A stretch of 64,000 nucleotides of DNA from Gyrodactylus bullatarudis (Eukaryota; Platyhelminthes; Monogenea; Gyrodactylidea; Gyrodactylidae). How positions within the stretch are numbered: position 1 is the stretch's first letter; the number at the start of each line of letters is the position of its first letter. Below are positions 26,501-37,183 of the stretch, piece by piece. A model generated the notes under the pieces. The model saw nothing but the letters and a program-made list of their open reading frames with translations, was not told the origin of the DNA and searched no databases. Made by a program: the position numbers and the translations under genes. Where the stretch lies: positions 269,916 through 333,915 of the forward strand of contig SSNU01000117.1 in NCBI GenBank assembly GCA_012064415.1. The letters are read 5' to 3'.

Positions 26501-29500
26501 TGTTAGAATTTACACAAGAGATTAATAAATTATTTTTGTAACTAGATCGACCTTTTAAAAGTAATGACGTCTCAAGTTAAGATTCTCGAAGAAAGGAAAG
26601 CTAATTCTAGATAGTGACTAAACAGAGTCAAAGTTACATTTTTCTTTATTACTTTTATCATGATCAATTAGGACCTGTTTTATGAATAACACTTTCATTG
26701 TAAAGTTCTAATTTAACATCGATATCAACGTTTTCAAAGGTCTTCAAATTCATATACAATTTGGGCTTCCTTTTATGCCCTCAGATAATAACTATTTTCA
26801 TTGTGAAAAAATCCAATCAGACCGAAATAAGCCTGGTTTTTGAAATTCGAAAATGCCCCTAATTTTTCATTGTATAAACCTCAAATTTTTTATTGATTTC
26901 GAATATTTAAAGCAATTAAAAGCTGATATATTGGACTTTTGTAAAATTAGTAAATTCTCATCTTCATGTCAACTAGGTTTAGTATCCTATGTATAGTATT
27001 AGGTGAAAGATGGTATGACAACTCACTTATTGTTTGCTGGACGAACGAGTTAACAAAATCAGCCTGAAAATCTTGAAATTTATTGAGCACATAACCTTTT
27101 TCAATATTCATATCCACATTGAATAGAAATTCTCTCTTGATGTTAAGAAAATTTTCAATGTTCAGGTTTGCTAGATAATAAGAAGAAATGAATATAATCT
27201 TTAATTGATGTAACCTTTTTCCGAAGCCTCTTCCAGCCTCTTCGATAATTCGTTGCAATTATACGAAATGATTGATTTAGCAGATTAATTGAATATTCAA
27301 TGGTTTTTCAGATAAAAATCAATTGAGCGTCTCATCCGTTGAAGTAGGAATTTGAAACGTCTGGAAGAGGAATCGGAAAAAAGTTGATGCTTATATTCTA
27401 AAAGAATCTACTCTTATCAATGCAATTTTTAAGAATCCAGACTCGTCCAATAGAACAAAGTTTTGGTGTAAGTCTTCTCAGTTGAGTAGAAGATAACTCA
27501 CTGTCTGGGCTCACAAATTGATGGTTCCTTATAAAGTCATGGGCAAATATCAACGATCCATCATTTTCATAGATAACTTAAGGGAAAAATAAGAAATGTA
27601 TGATAATTTACAGTTTACAAGATCGTCTTCCCAAAGTCGTACGCTGCTGGAGAAATACTCGTACGATTGGAGAGTTGCGGCATCTATTGAATAATGAGGA
27701 ACAAACAGTCAGTATCTAATTGGTCTTCCTGTCAGACATACCCTTTTCAATAAGCAGGATACACTGGAGCATTGCAATAAAGATTTGCATGGTTGCTATA
27801 AAACGTTTAGAAATGTTTGAAAAACTACTGTACTGTAATGTTAAATAAATTTTTGAATGTAAACCTGCAACCACACTTAGCTAGAAGGTTAGATATGTCT
27901 AAAAAAACCATAATTTCCACATTGTAATCATTCAAAACAACCAGTGTGTAGCTGTTATCAAAATATATTAAAATTTATGGAGAAAATTAACTCCAAAATC
28001 ACAAAATTTTCGACAAAAAAGTAGCTGGAATGTTTGTTGGGATCTTTTGTTTTGGGCGACACTCAAGGTATCACTACTGATGATTCATTAGATAGGAAAT
28101 TAAATTATTTTTTTATTTTAAATTCTCAAATTCGGTTTTTTCAATTTATTTCAAAAACCGAACACAATTTAGAAAATATAATTACAGATCTGAAATCAGC
28201 ACAAAAATTTCGGAAATGTTTGGATTAAGGTCCTATTGCAAAAATTCTCCAAAAGTGTTCTAGTGTAATAAATTATATAGTAACCAATGAGCACACATTC
28301 CAAGTAGGTTGAATTTCCAAAACTACTACAACTTATTACATTGTAATTACTATATTAAGAAATAAGAGAAGAAAACTTGTCGCTTCCTGATAGACTCACA
28401 TTTAGTTGTACTGAAGCCAGAGGTACTGGCATCAACAGTTATGACACCATAGACTTTTGGGTTTAAACATTCCTCTACGATGACATCGTTAATTTTCAAA
28501 TCTATCTTTTTTGGATACGTTCTGTAAATGACTTCAATGACACTGTTATAATCTTCATACGTAATCCCGACTATAGAGAAAATTAAATTATTAATTTGGA
28601 GCAAAATAACAGAAGGTTTAGACTTTTAAATCTACTTATGAGTAAATAGGGAAATATGATTATTTATTTATTTCAAAAATAATTCAAGATTTATTTCATC
28701 CATTTTTCTTCGTAAGTCCACAACACCTTCTCGTGACTTTCTCCTCAAGTTCAGATCCAAAATTCAAGACCACGTACAGTGTCAGGATCTTTGACGCCTT
28801 TTCAATTTCGTAGGGTAGATAGTTTGAGAAGCGCATGGTCGTCTTCTCAAAGTCGTATATTCCATCGAGAACCTTTTTATCGTTTTGGATCTTAAAGATT
28901 CGGCTATTCATTTCATTCTTGATCTGGTCGTTATGAATAAGACTGCTAAGACTTAGGAAAATAGTTGTATTCTCTCGAATTCTGTCCAACGGTTTAAGCT
29001 GATTCGGCAGATTCTTTTCAAAGTTTACCCTGCTAACTTTATCACTGGTAATATCCCCTATCAACATTTGTATTACACCAGATAGATAGACTTTCTGGGC
29101 TATTCTATAATCAGATGGATCGGTAATTCTAGTCAAGGCATTGGATTTCGTACACGGTCCATTTTTGATGCTATTTAAGTTAAGCTTCAAAAGAGTCTGA
29201 GAACGGTGATTTCTTAGCTTGGTAGACAAATCCCTCAGGAATTCGTTAAACTCTTTTTGATCATTCTGTAGGATTATGTCATTCACTGCTGATGGAATGA
29301 AATCTTCATCGCTGAGATCACTATTGAGAATCAGCTTAGATAGGTTGTCTCTTGCCTTCTCAACAATATCCATCTATTTCAGGTTGCAATATCAAAACAT
29401 ATCCACTGGGAAAATTACTCGCTACTATTGCGTATTTAAAAATCAACGCATTTGGTGGATTTGAAATTCAATCAACAACAAGTTAAACCTTCTTACGTTC

Positions 29501-29616
29501 CCCAATCAGAATCAAGTATTTCAAAATCAGTCTGACTCACCATTGGTTGCTGAAATATTCCAGGTAAAACATAGAACGGTGAGAATAAAGCTCCCTGATG
29601 AAATCTTCTTCATCAT
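11533..29616 (-). CDS. Ionotropic glutamate receptor-like / IR-family channel subunit (18 exons)
   Basis: This is a cation-channel subunit of the iGluR/IR superfamily, expected in the plasma membrane. Exons (minus): 29541-29616, 28400-28570, 27742-27795, 27612-27683, 27502-27576, 27027-27170, 24419-24661, 23995-24146, 22240-22410, 21365-21559, 18810-18986, 18209-18747, 17303-17492, 16109-16260, 15743-15920, 12415-12470, 12275-12359, 11533-11670. All have GT-AG ends and compatible phases and join to exactly 956 codons. Residues 1-22 look like a signal peptide, followed by a long divergent amino-terminal domain (to ~400). S1 starts near VGIWN (~408) and has Arg523 in GRDEVV, like the ligand-binding arginine. 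M1 is ~559-583. M3 carries SYAAVFSSF at 660-668, matching the SYTANLAAF signature. S2 has Asp743 (FFITDRL) at the acidic ligand-binding position. M4 is ~828-851. A ~92-residue tail follows. AATAAA lies at 11484-11489. Subtype is not assigned; the three tail exons are placed by phase continuity. Confidence 0.86.
12538..12989. mobile_element. MITE with GTAC…GGCTAGGGTGAAATTTTT inverted ends
   Basis: The left end at 12538 and the right end at 12966-12989 are reverse complements (TAGGCTAGGGTGAAATTTTT), except for a three-base insertion near the left tip. The 452-bp element lies in intron 15 of the receptor gene and has no coding frame. A related partial copy in opposite orientation sits at about 1915-2080, inside the foldback element there. 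Confidence 0.7.
19089..20045 (+). CDS. Intronless secreted protein of unknown function, nested in a receptor intron
   Basis: This is an uninterrupted 318-codon frame on the strand opposite the iGluR-like gene, wholly within its intron 10 (18987-21364). The start has a hydrophobic signal-peptide-like segment (residues 3-13, LeuLeuLeuLeu core). The mature part has six cysteines (including 65, 108, 117, 120), several potential N-glycosylation sites (Asn52, Asn66 and one near the end) and an aromatic hydrophobic C-terminus that could be a GPI signal or simply membrane-associated. The stop overlaps an AATAAA signal (20041-20046 region), so it may have its own transcript end. Base composition is richer in G+C than the surrounding intron. 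I do not recognise the family. It could be a lineage-specific secreted protein or a retrocopy. Confidence 0.68.
   Translation: MKYLQLLLLSLVSFEGDDTEILNEPTILFRQILNYRNDHLEKIVEFKTTPYNITLMNDPGTVSSCNTSLPYYYNQFTVQGQHIPKVSGYYDKNIHYMITSSAVDFIECRKWNAKDKCYECHVEFNSITHGTRLEFMLNRIRHELLNKHLELASPSIYSLFPSDVMKKAVARNLFRLKTQLEDYPLNRLFIRDIVDDYLPKGKYDRSVIFIHTAKEHLEFEGFFYEETHLFMEIYEAISVEFIEEDLVRMLIGSNIHLIGCNHVKEQFKYTISGCYLGRFSHFLSDVPGNRNETVAGFLRIKFNHLAFGFFFFYTQFLK
24662..27026. other. Large intron 6 hosting the hAT-like ORF
   Basis: This intron of the iGluR-like gene is otherwise AT-rich, with a repeat arm near 26.82-26.97 kb ending in CTCATCTTCATGTCAACTAG, a tail shared with 36.94, 37.13 and 51.96 kb. The overlapping short plus frames at 24.73-25.04 kb have no support as genes. 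Confidence 0.5.
25247..26506 (+). CDS. hAT transposase-derived protein with CGGBP1-like zinc finger
   Basis: This is an intact 419-codon single-exon frame inside intron 6 of the iGluR-like gene, antisense to it. Residues 22-50 form a C2H2-type finger (Cys26, Cys29, His44, His50) in the style of CGGBP1/BED DNA-binding domains. Residues 205-260 resemble the conserved hAT core, where a D-A-A-P-Y-M segment is followed by lysine-rich helix, YPK and HxTC; here these read TEFDENM, ILYPK and HHITC. The usual catalytic aspartate of the first segment is not in its expected setting and the second reads Glu or is shifted, so catalysis is doubtful. AATAAA follows at 26524-26529. No clear inverted ends or 8-bp duplication were seen nearby. 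It is either an immobile element remnant with a preserved frame or a domesticated DNA-binding protein. Confidence 0.7.
   Translation: MTSLARKFLKLYPDIFRINSDGLLFCIKCRTVVNSSRKFLIVQHLKTLKHQNSNFKSPSPQGSLHEEEHVANVGKEQFQDLITRAFIAAKIPLFKLNEPNFTMTFRNFNLDYKNVEVNSSMIDGIIGQRIQNLRPKISGCDVFITIVRYDFEAMEFLLFFITDLLWPGKSYIFEVLPVSENMNYETAIVRTINNSIFKMNINSENIILLMTEFDENMLKTGRYLKILYPKLHHITCIGDLINSISVKIRNYFENLKQIIYRKDNSSEDLIRWFDTIKMYSDNLSNIGIFKGHSHLQDDIRIINRNYMQFKILIQAMQSQTITVMEAISILDKIEIFEDPANIKEVIKTSLEVDTDLYKIFKQQNSDVNQVQYKLLESCQATLLSFHAKKKEIQISLSTNQSISSDDIRIFLIQFFSTDC
27870..27961 (+). repeat. Diverged tail fragment of the hammerhead element
   Basis: This stretch aligns with 8988-9077: ACTTAGCTAG, then AGGTT, a decayed ATGTCTAA segment, TTTCCACATTGTAATC-like sequence, ATTCAAAA and CCAGTGTGTAG. 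It has the tail and linker but no tRNA-like head or ribozyme. It lies in intron 2 of the iGluR-like gene. Confidence 0.6.
28696..29373 (-). CDS. Intronless 225-residue orphan protein in receptor intron 1
   Basis: This is an uninterrupted frame on the same strand as the iGluR-like gene, wholly inside its intron 1 (28571-29540). It cannot be an ordinary internal exon: joining it to exon 1 shifts frame into an early stop, whereas exon 1 joins cleanly to 28570. It has its own ATG and stop, and two AATAAA signals lie within about 40 nt after the stop. The protein is predicted mostly helical, with charged residues and a basic C-terminus (TRRCCGLTKKNG), and no signal peptide or membrane segment. I do not recognise it. 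An AG precedes the ATG, so an alternative transcript starting with this segment is also possible. Confidence 0.55.
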   Translation of the reverse strand: MDIVEKARDNLSKLILNSDLSDEDFIPSAVNDIILQNDQKEFNEFLRDLSTKLRNHRSQTLLKLNLNSIKNGPCTKSNALTRITDPSDYRIAQKVYLSGVIQMLIGDITSDKVSRVNFEKNLPNQLKPLDRIRENTTIFLSLSSLIHNDQIKNEMNSRIFKIQNDKKVLDGIYDFEKTTMRFSNYLPYEIEKASKILTLYVVLNFGSELEEKVTRRCCGLTKKNG

Positions 29617-29884
29617 GAAATTTTTCTTTCTTGTTTCACACAGAGAAAAAACCAAAGATCAGAAGACTATTTTTATATCGGCAAGAATGAGAGATGGGTT
29701 CAGTCAACCTTGAAATGGCTCTATTGATTTTTAATTTGAAAATTTTTTTCATTTAACCATAAGACATTAGTTTTCACTTATTTCACTTTTATGCTCCATC
29801 TAGGTCGACGAAACGTCATCTGCCATCGTCTTTGACTCTCTTGTGAAATTGTCCGATTGCTTACATCTAAAATTTCTTCATTAA

Positions 29885-30131
29885 CCCTTCATGTCCCGTT
29901 GTTCCACCAACACTTTCTTGAGCGATAACTTTAACTAAAAGATTTTCAAAATAGTTTTTTCCCTCCTTATTAGAGACAAAATTTATTCAGCCACAAAGTT
30001 ATTTATAATTCATAAAAATAGCTTTAACCAAAGTAGATTGAAGAAGGGTGATTCTTTGAAAATCTAGTCCAATATTGAGAACGTTTTTTTGAAAACCTAT
30101 TTGTTGAGGCCTTAGGGAAAAATGAAATATT
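29885..30131 (+). mobile_element. 5'-end fragment of the piggyBac-type MITE
   Basis: It starts at a TTAA (29881-29884) with CCCTTCATGTCCCGTTGTTC and follows the 52.5-kb copy for about 245 bp, then loses similarity, so the 3' end is missing. It lies between the iGluR-like gene's start and the Frizzled 3' end. Confidence 0.7.
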
Positions 30132-30733
30132 TTTGCATCGTTCTGATGATATTTCTCACAATTTTCAAGGTCTCAAAATTTATTCATCTTAAATTTGATA
30201 CCTTATTTCGTTGAAAAATTAATCTTTTCTTGGTTTCCTGAACAACTCTTAATGAAAACGTTTAGAATTTTGAGTTGGCGCCAAATTCCCAATTTTGAAC
30301 AGGAAATTTAAATTGATTTAAAAATGAGTGATTGGTTAAATTTTAATATGGAATGATTAAACTTTGCTGCTATTTTGGTTGAGTCTATCATCAATCACTA
30401 AAGTTCAAGAGCTACAGTTAGAGAACCATTACTACGTACTCTGAGAATAAGACTAAAAGAATACTACAAAATAAATACTAAAAGGCATTCCTTCAATCAA
30501 AAATGTATTTGATTTTCTTAAAATTGAAAAATAAAAAAGTTGATTGTGTTTTCTTTAAGCGTGTCATTTTGTACAAATTTGTGTTATTACAATAGGGATA
30601 TGATGAATTCTCGATATACATTATATAGGTTTAATATTGTATTTATTCAATTTAAGTTGTTAATAATTTAACAAACACTTAGGCATCCAGTGCTGTTGAA
30701 AGAACGAATCGGCTCCTTTCGAATTTAAATGCT

Positions 30734-33700
30734 TCAATAATTTGATATTTTCGAATATTTTGAAATACTCTGCGTTGTGCCTGAGCATAGAGTATTATTT
30801 GTAGTCGCTAGCTGGTAATATTGATTCTGGCTGCCATTTGAACTGGCCAAACTCGCTGTTAGGGGTGATATAAGATGGTGTTGATCTTGTTGATGATTTG
30901 CCGGATGATGTTGGAACTGTTGATGATACAGGAGTGGACTCGAAGAGTTTGCATAAGTAGAAAGTTGCTTTGTTTGATTATACAAAGGAACAGCTGGCAA
31001 GGGAGTTGCTGCAGCCGTTTTACTACTGGCCGTTGAATTATCAAACATCTGCTTTGACCAGAAATTCTGATGTCCCAACTGAGGCATATTTCCGCCTGTA
31101 CCTTTTACCTTGATATCTTTATCTTGTCTAAGATCTTGCATGGAATGGCATTTCAAAATGTTGGCCCAAATATTGAGGCCTCGACGTGATACAATCCACA
31201 AGCTGGAAATAATCCCAATCATGAAGAAGCTGATTATTTGGAGTTCGATCATGTTAATGTTGATCTGATCCTTCTTATACTTTGATAAGGTGCTGTCGGA
31301 TAAATTAATGACTGAGCAGTCGCATGCCGTTTGATATTGGAGTATTCTCTCCTGCTGATATCGGCTCATAATCATGGAAATATTGAGTGACTTTGTTATG
31401 AAGTAGAGTAGGCCAAAGATGGCCATTTTCATGATGAGGAATTCAAAATTTCTCGTTCCCTTCTCAAATTTGATAGACTTCCTTATCTTAAAGGCTGAAA
31501 GGAAGCCGGTCAGACAAAATATAATTCCAAGTGTCAGGAATAATACATGGGGTATTATTTCAAATTTAATGATAAAGTTCTTATCAGGGTTCGTATTTAT
31601 CCCACAAAGACCTGAAATGGGATCACCTTCGACGCCAGATGTCATCAGGACAAGAGCTGTCAGCACACCAGAAAGACTCCATACCATAAAATGGTAACAC
31701 TAAAAATAATTTTAATAGTATAATATATGTATATCTACTTTTAAGTATAATGATGAAATATATTTTCAATGTAATCGGATTTACTTGTGAATATTTAGAA
31801 ATGCATTCATGACTCCAACGCAGAGTTGATGATAGGAACCATGTAAAGGCTGATGTAACCCACCATAAGGAAGCGCTAATTGAAAAAAAATATGTCAACA
31901 AGAATACACTGGCACAGTAACCTTTCCCTGACAGGGATTTCTTCGGCAAGAGGATTTCTATTCCTTGGCCAATACCATAGATTTCTTCACAGCTTGTCTA
32001 TTGAGATAAAAACTTGGTTTTAGTTTTACCAAATAAATACATACAAATTACAAATTGGTAAAAAACATTGAATAGTTTTCAAAAATATAAATTTTTGTTT
32101 AGAAAAAGTAAAGACCCCCCTGAAAAAGGTCTTCAGCAAGCAGTGTAATTTGTAATCATGCCCTTTTTATGTTCTTCAACTTTGGTTTTTAAGTTTCTAT
32201 CAGACGAAATGAAGTTAAGCACTGTGGATACGCTTGGAAGATCATTAAATTTTTAATAAACTCTATTATAAGTTAAACAAGCATCCTTTAATATTACAGT
32301 ATTATGGTTTCATCTAAAGGCCACAGACAGAATATAATTTTATTTTCTCATCTAATCCATTCAGTGGTAAAGTACTTGTGATAATTAGTCTTTGAATCTT
32401 ATCAACCAACCTTTTCATGGCCAAATATGGTCCTTATGAGATAACCCATGGAAATAGGCAGAAACGAGATGGAAATAAACGTAATGGCCCTCTCAGGATA
32501 CGGGAATGCCTTTCGGTTGAATAGAAATGTGATCAAATTGACCAATGAACAGGCCAGGGTGATCGACCCAAAGAGGCCTTGCATGAATTCAACTTGTTTA
32601 AACTCATCGTCAGTGGTCAGGAGGGGACTCTTGCATTGTTGAGAACATCCGTTAATTGAAGCAAACGTGTCCTACATAGAAAATTTAATTAAAATTGAAG
32701 AGAACATGAACATTTTTTTCAATAATACCCTTGACGACAAGGAAGCTAGTCCACTCAAATTACCACAATTGTGAGAAACAATGTATTAAAATAAACAAAA
32801 CTTCATTAATTTCCTTAGGTCATGCAATAAAGTGTTGTAAACATTTATTTCTCGAGTGCCTCTCTATTCTTTTCTATCAGCTCACCTTGTAGGAGTAAGG
32901 TTTTCCATCACTGAGAAGGTTAACAAGGGGCGTCCTACAGCTGCAGTCACATTTGAGTTCTTTTGGATTCTCCTTGTTGTTATCAAGCAGGGTGTTGAGA
33001 AGTAGACTTTCAGCCAGCCTATTAACCTCGAGGGTTTTGTCAATTTTCTCTTCTGATGTAGCTAACGTCTGTTCACGCTTATAATCTGAGGGCGGATTGT
33101 TTTGCTGTCCGAATGAGTTCGTTCCATTCTTCTCAATGCACAAGGCGTTAGGGCCGTTCTGAGGGAATTGCTCACAATTCAAGTTTGCCGGCCATCGAAA
33201 GTTCAAATGTTCCATGCTAGAGTGACAATCGTTCTTTACACGTTGACATAAAGATTGACACGGCGGCAGACTAATATTATGGTCAACTGAACACATTGGA
33301 AAGTAGGTCGAACAGATCAGCAGAAGGATATCCTTTGAACAGTTTATCTGTATCCACGATTCAAAGATGCTTGCCTATAAAATTAGAAAGAAAGGAATTT
33401 CAATTTCTTATAATTCTAATTTATATCTGACTAAATAAGTCCCTTATTTTGCACACTATTTTTTAAAAACCTACTCAATGTGCAGGTGAAATTGATTCTG
33501 CTGAAGGACCCTAAAATGATGTAAGATTTCACATTATTCATTTCGACCCTGTTGCTATATTTAACATTTTGATTTCACACTAGAATTATCTAATGCATTG
33601 GGAAAAGGAATCTTCCCTTAAAAAGTAACAATTTATTTTCCTATGATGAATTTTTCTTCTATTCAAATGCAAAAGCAAAGGATGATTCATAGAAGAATTA

Positions 33701-35948
33701 AAATTATTTTTCAATATTTTCTCCATGGGAAATATCGCCTTAGAAGAATTGTAATCTTACACGTGTAAACTCTTACATTTCTTTCTAGTTTCATGCATAC
33801 ATGAAATTATTTTTGTGGATGAAGAAGATTTGTATCGAGTGGAATCCAGATTAAGCCTAATTAATGATTAAGATGAAAATATATGGTCGTTACTAATCTC
33901 AAGAATTTGAATTTGATAAAACTGTTTACATTTTTATTTCTATGTAAGAGACTGATCAAAAGTTTTTTTTTAGGATCAAGGATAAGACAAAAAAAATCAA
34001 AATTTTTGAGATACAATTTCAAAATTATTGCTGCCTAAATTCTCAGGACTGATGAGAGTTTCATTATCAGAATAGACGCCTTCTATGAAGGGGAAAAATG
34101 TGGAGAAAGAATGGAACCAATTTCTTCGATATGCTTGCGGTGTATTCGGATTTTTTTTGGTTAATGAATCTCAAGCAAGTTTTCTTCAAAACTTGAGTGA
34201 TCTTTTTTGGTTTTCTTGTTAGATACGAATTTTATTTGTACAGAATTAAAGCTGATTTCAGGATAACTTCCTGTAACCGGGTAATGACGAAAACAAGAAA
34301 AATGAAAATTAATATTTTGAAAAATAAAATATTTTTGTACTAAATTCTGTACAATTGTCAGTTAAGAAGTTAAGTAGAAGAAGACAGAAATAAGGAATTA
34401 TTGATTTGTCAAAAGAAAATTAAGAAGAAGCCACTCTGTTCTACTGATTGTGACTTTTTGACTTTTGTAACACCAGTAACTGGATTACATAAACAATTTC
34501 GATTAATCTCTTGTCATAATCTGAACAAATTATTTGATATATCACAAAAAAGGCATATTTAGGGTGGTGTAAGATTTAATATTGTATTTAGACCGGCCAT
34601 TTTCTCAATAGGGAGGAAGACCTATTTTCAGAGAACGATGGGAAAGAGTGGGATTCGAAAAATATTCGAGTTCTATAGATGGAAAATTGAATTCATTGAT
34701 GGAATGGAGCTACAAATTGTGATTCATAATTTCCATAAAATAGTCAAGAAACAAGGATTTGGCACTTGTCATTACTCACGAAGGAAGTTTCAGTCACTTG
34801 GACAAGATTGTTTAGTAAAATTTATAGAAATGCTTATGAGTCATTGATTAATACAAGATTCTAATGAATGAATCAAGATTTAAGGATTTATCTGTAATGC
34901 TCAAGATATATTTTCACTCAGATGAAGATATACACTCTACGATGGAATTATTAATTATAATTATCTTTTGTATGAATAAAATCCCAAAGATCATTTTTAA
35001 TAGGTGTCTGTTAAATCATACAAATTATATGTAAAGAAATGAATTTTCATTTGTGAACAGCTTCTTAAAATGTCTCAAACAGAAGAAAATTCTGATCTGT
35101 TAGAAGCGGTGAGTTGAGCTGAAAATAAAAAATTTTAATTAATGATACCCGGCTGTTATGTCATCCCGATTTCCAAGATCATATTCAAAACCTTATTTTA
35201 GTCTCATTAGATCTAAATTAAAGAAACACATTGCATAATTAAGATTCATCCTTTAGTATCAGAATTGAATTCGTAAAAGTTTTTTCTGTACGTCAAATTA
35301 TTTTTCTCCATGCTTATAGGTGTAATTCTTCTTGATTTTTATTCTAATCAAGTGGGCCAAGAGAGCTTGTAGGCAAGAAAAATAAAAGAATGCATGGTGG
35401 TATCCAATAAATAAGTCGATCAGGAAGGCACAATCATAGATTAAAAACAAAAAGAGGTTCCCTTTGCCTACATTTTCTGCCTTTTTTTAGTGCTTATTAA
35501 GTACATACAATAAACTTACAAACACTTATCTATTGTAGTGGAAAAGAGTAGAGGGGTGAGGGGATTGAAGTTGGGTTACTTATTTCGAAACTTTTCTTTA
35601 TTTTGTGTTCCAATTAAACAACTTTTCAAATTCATCTCTCAAAAATCAATATTCACACTTTTTGAAAATCTGGCTTATTTTAATTTTGATCTGGGCGCAT
35701 TCGTGAATAAAAAAAAGTCGCCATCCAAGTCAACGTAAATAAATTTTTGAACTTACATGTACAAGGGCTTCCTCTTGTGTCTGATGACCCAATAGGTTTG
35801 GCATTCTAGTATCAACATAGAACATTCCCTTACAGAAGCCTCGGTCAATTGACTGGCATTGAGTCGAATCTTGATAGTTTATACTACCTCTATTTATCAT
35901 CAAGCCATTGGCAAGACAAATCAGTCCAAGGAATAACGAAAAATTCAT
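30734..35948 (-). CDS. Frizzled-family Wnt receptor (5 exons, 706 residues)
   Basis: This is a seven-pass Wnt receptor of the plasma membrane. Exons (minus): 35757-35948, 32886-33374, 32411-32671, 31785-31997, 30734-31699; all junctions are phase 0 with GT-AG. Residues 1-15 form a signal peptide. The cysteine-rich domain (31-143) has all ten conserved cysteines (31, 39, 76, 85, 92, 103, 107, 114, 131, 143) and the MPNLLGHQTQEEA signature. A ~110-residue linker precedes TM1. YPER (285-288) sits at TM2, SLWWV in TM3, and WSHE after it; TM4-TM7 follow to ~557. The tail (564-706) is rich in Gln, His, Ser and Asn. The motif after TM7 reads RGLNIW (558-563) where Frizzled proteins have KTxxxW. AATAAA is at 30642-30647. 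A pyrimidine-rich AG just upstream of the ATG suggests a 5' UTR intron. Subfamily is not assigned. Confidence 0.93.
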
Positions 35949-36906
35949 TTTTTGTCTGAAAATAAATACGAAAAAAGTTAGCCAAAACAAAAACACATGT
36001 TCTTCTTTCGGAGATACTTTCACCGCAAATATCTGCCTGATTAAACAATTTCCATAGAGAAATAAACTGAAACTTTATGGTTTGTAACCCTGGAATGGAT
36101 TTTTCACATTTTTCGATTTCTAGCTTGGATCAGAACCTATTCAATAATATGCCTTTTAGTAGGATTTGATTTCATACATGCCATCATAGTCTAATAACAA
36201 AATTCCTTTTGATATCTAATGAGAGCTCTTTTTGGTTTCATTCTTGATTGCAGGGAAGTTTTTTAAGTACTTCTCAATAATTCAAAAAAATATTAAATAC
36301 TTTATTTTTTCTATTAATTCACGTATGGAAAATTGAATCTGTTGAAAGAGTGGAAATTACGCTAGCGTGCCTGAAGGAAAAATCAATAGAAAATTCCCTG
36401 ACATGAAAACATGATAGATAATCATGAAATGTCCATCAAGAAGAAGAAAAATACATTTCTACTCACAAATTTATATCTCTATATATATGTGGGAACTCAA
36501 ACATGGAACACCCTTCTTTCCATTCTTTAACTTTTTTAAATTATTCCAGACTAACAGCCCACTCTTGTAGACTATGGAAATTCTTTTGTGTGGGTCCACT
36601 TACAAAGGTACAGACAGAGAGTTAACTTGATAAGTGTCTCTCTAAGTAGTGAAAATCTTTTCTGGCCTGTCCATTTTTATAGAATAAATAAATTAGTGTT
36701 AAAGCTAACCGATATGAAAATTTAATTCTTACCACATACTGATTGGAATAGGTAGAATTTCATTCTAAAATCCCAAGTTGAAAAACTTTTATTTCGAAAA
36801 ACGGCCTAATTTTAATCAGATTGAATTTTTTTTTCAATTTCCAGATCTTATTGCTTCATTGTATGATGGGATGCAAAATATAAATTTGGTCCTGGCTTTC
36901 CGGAGA

Positions 36907-37183
36907 AAAATATTGAGTTTTTTAGTAAAAATAGTAAATTCTCATCTTCATGTCAATTAGGTTTATATCCCATAACAAGTAGAGAGAGGCTCATTTTAAA
37001 GAGAATTTTTCAATCTAAAAAAGTTCCTATTAGACCATGTATTTTATACTCTGCTTAGATACCCCAAATCGCAATTGAAATGCCGATTTTGAATTGGCGC
37101 CAACTATTTTCAATAAATTTTTCTAAACCTAATTGACATGAAGATGAGAATTTACTATTTTTACAAAAAACTCAATATTTTCC
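36907..37183. repeat. Inverted repeat with CTCATCTTCATGTCAATTAG arms
   Basis: The left arm (about 36907-36964) and right arm (about 37121-37183) are reverse complements over nearly 60 bp, with AGTAAATTCTCATCTTCATG in the left. The same end sequence recurs at 26.95, 46.2 and 51.96 kb, suggesting a dispersed foldback family. Its right arm is part of the 309-bp tandem unit that follows. Confidence 0.65.
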
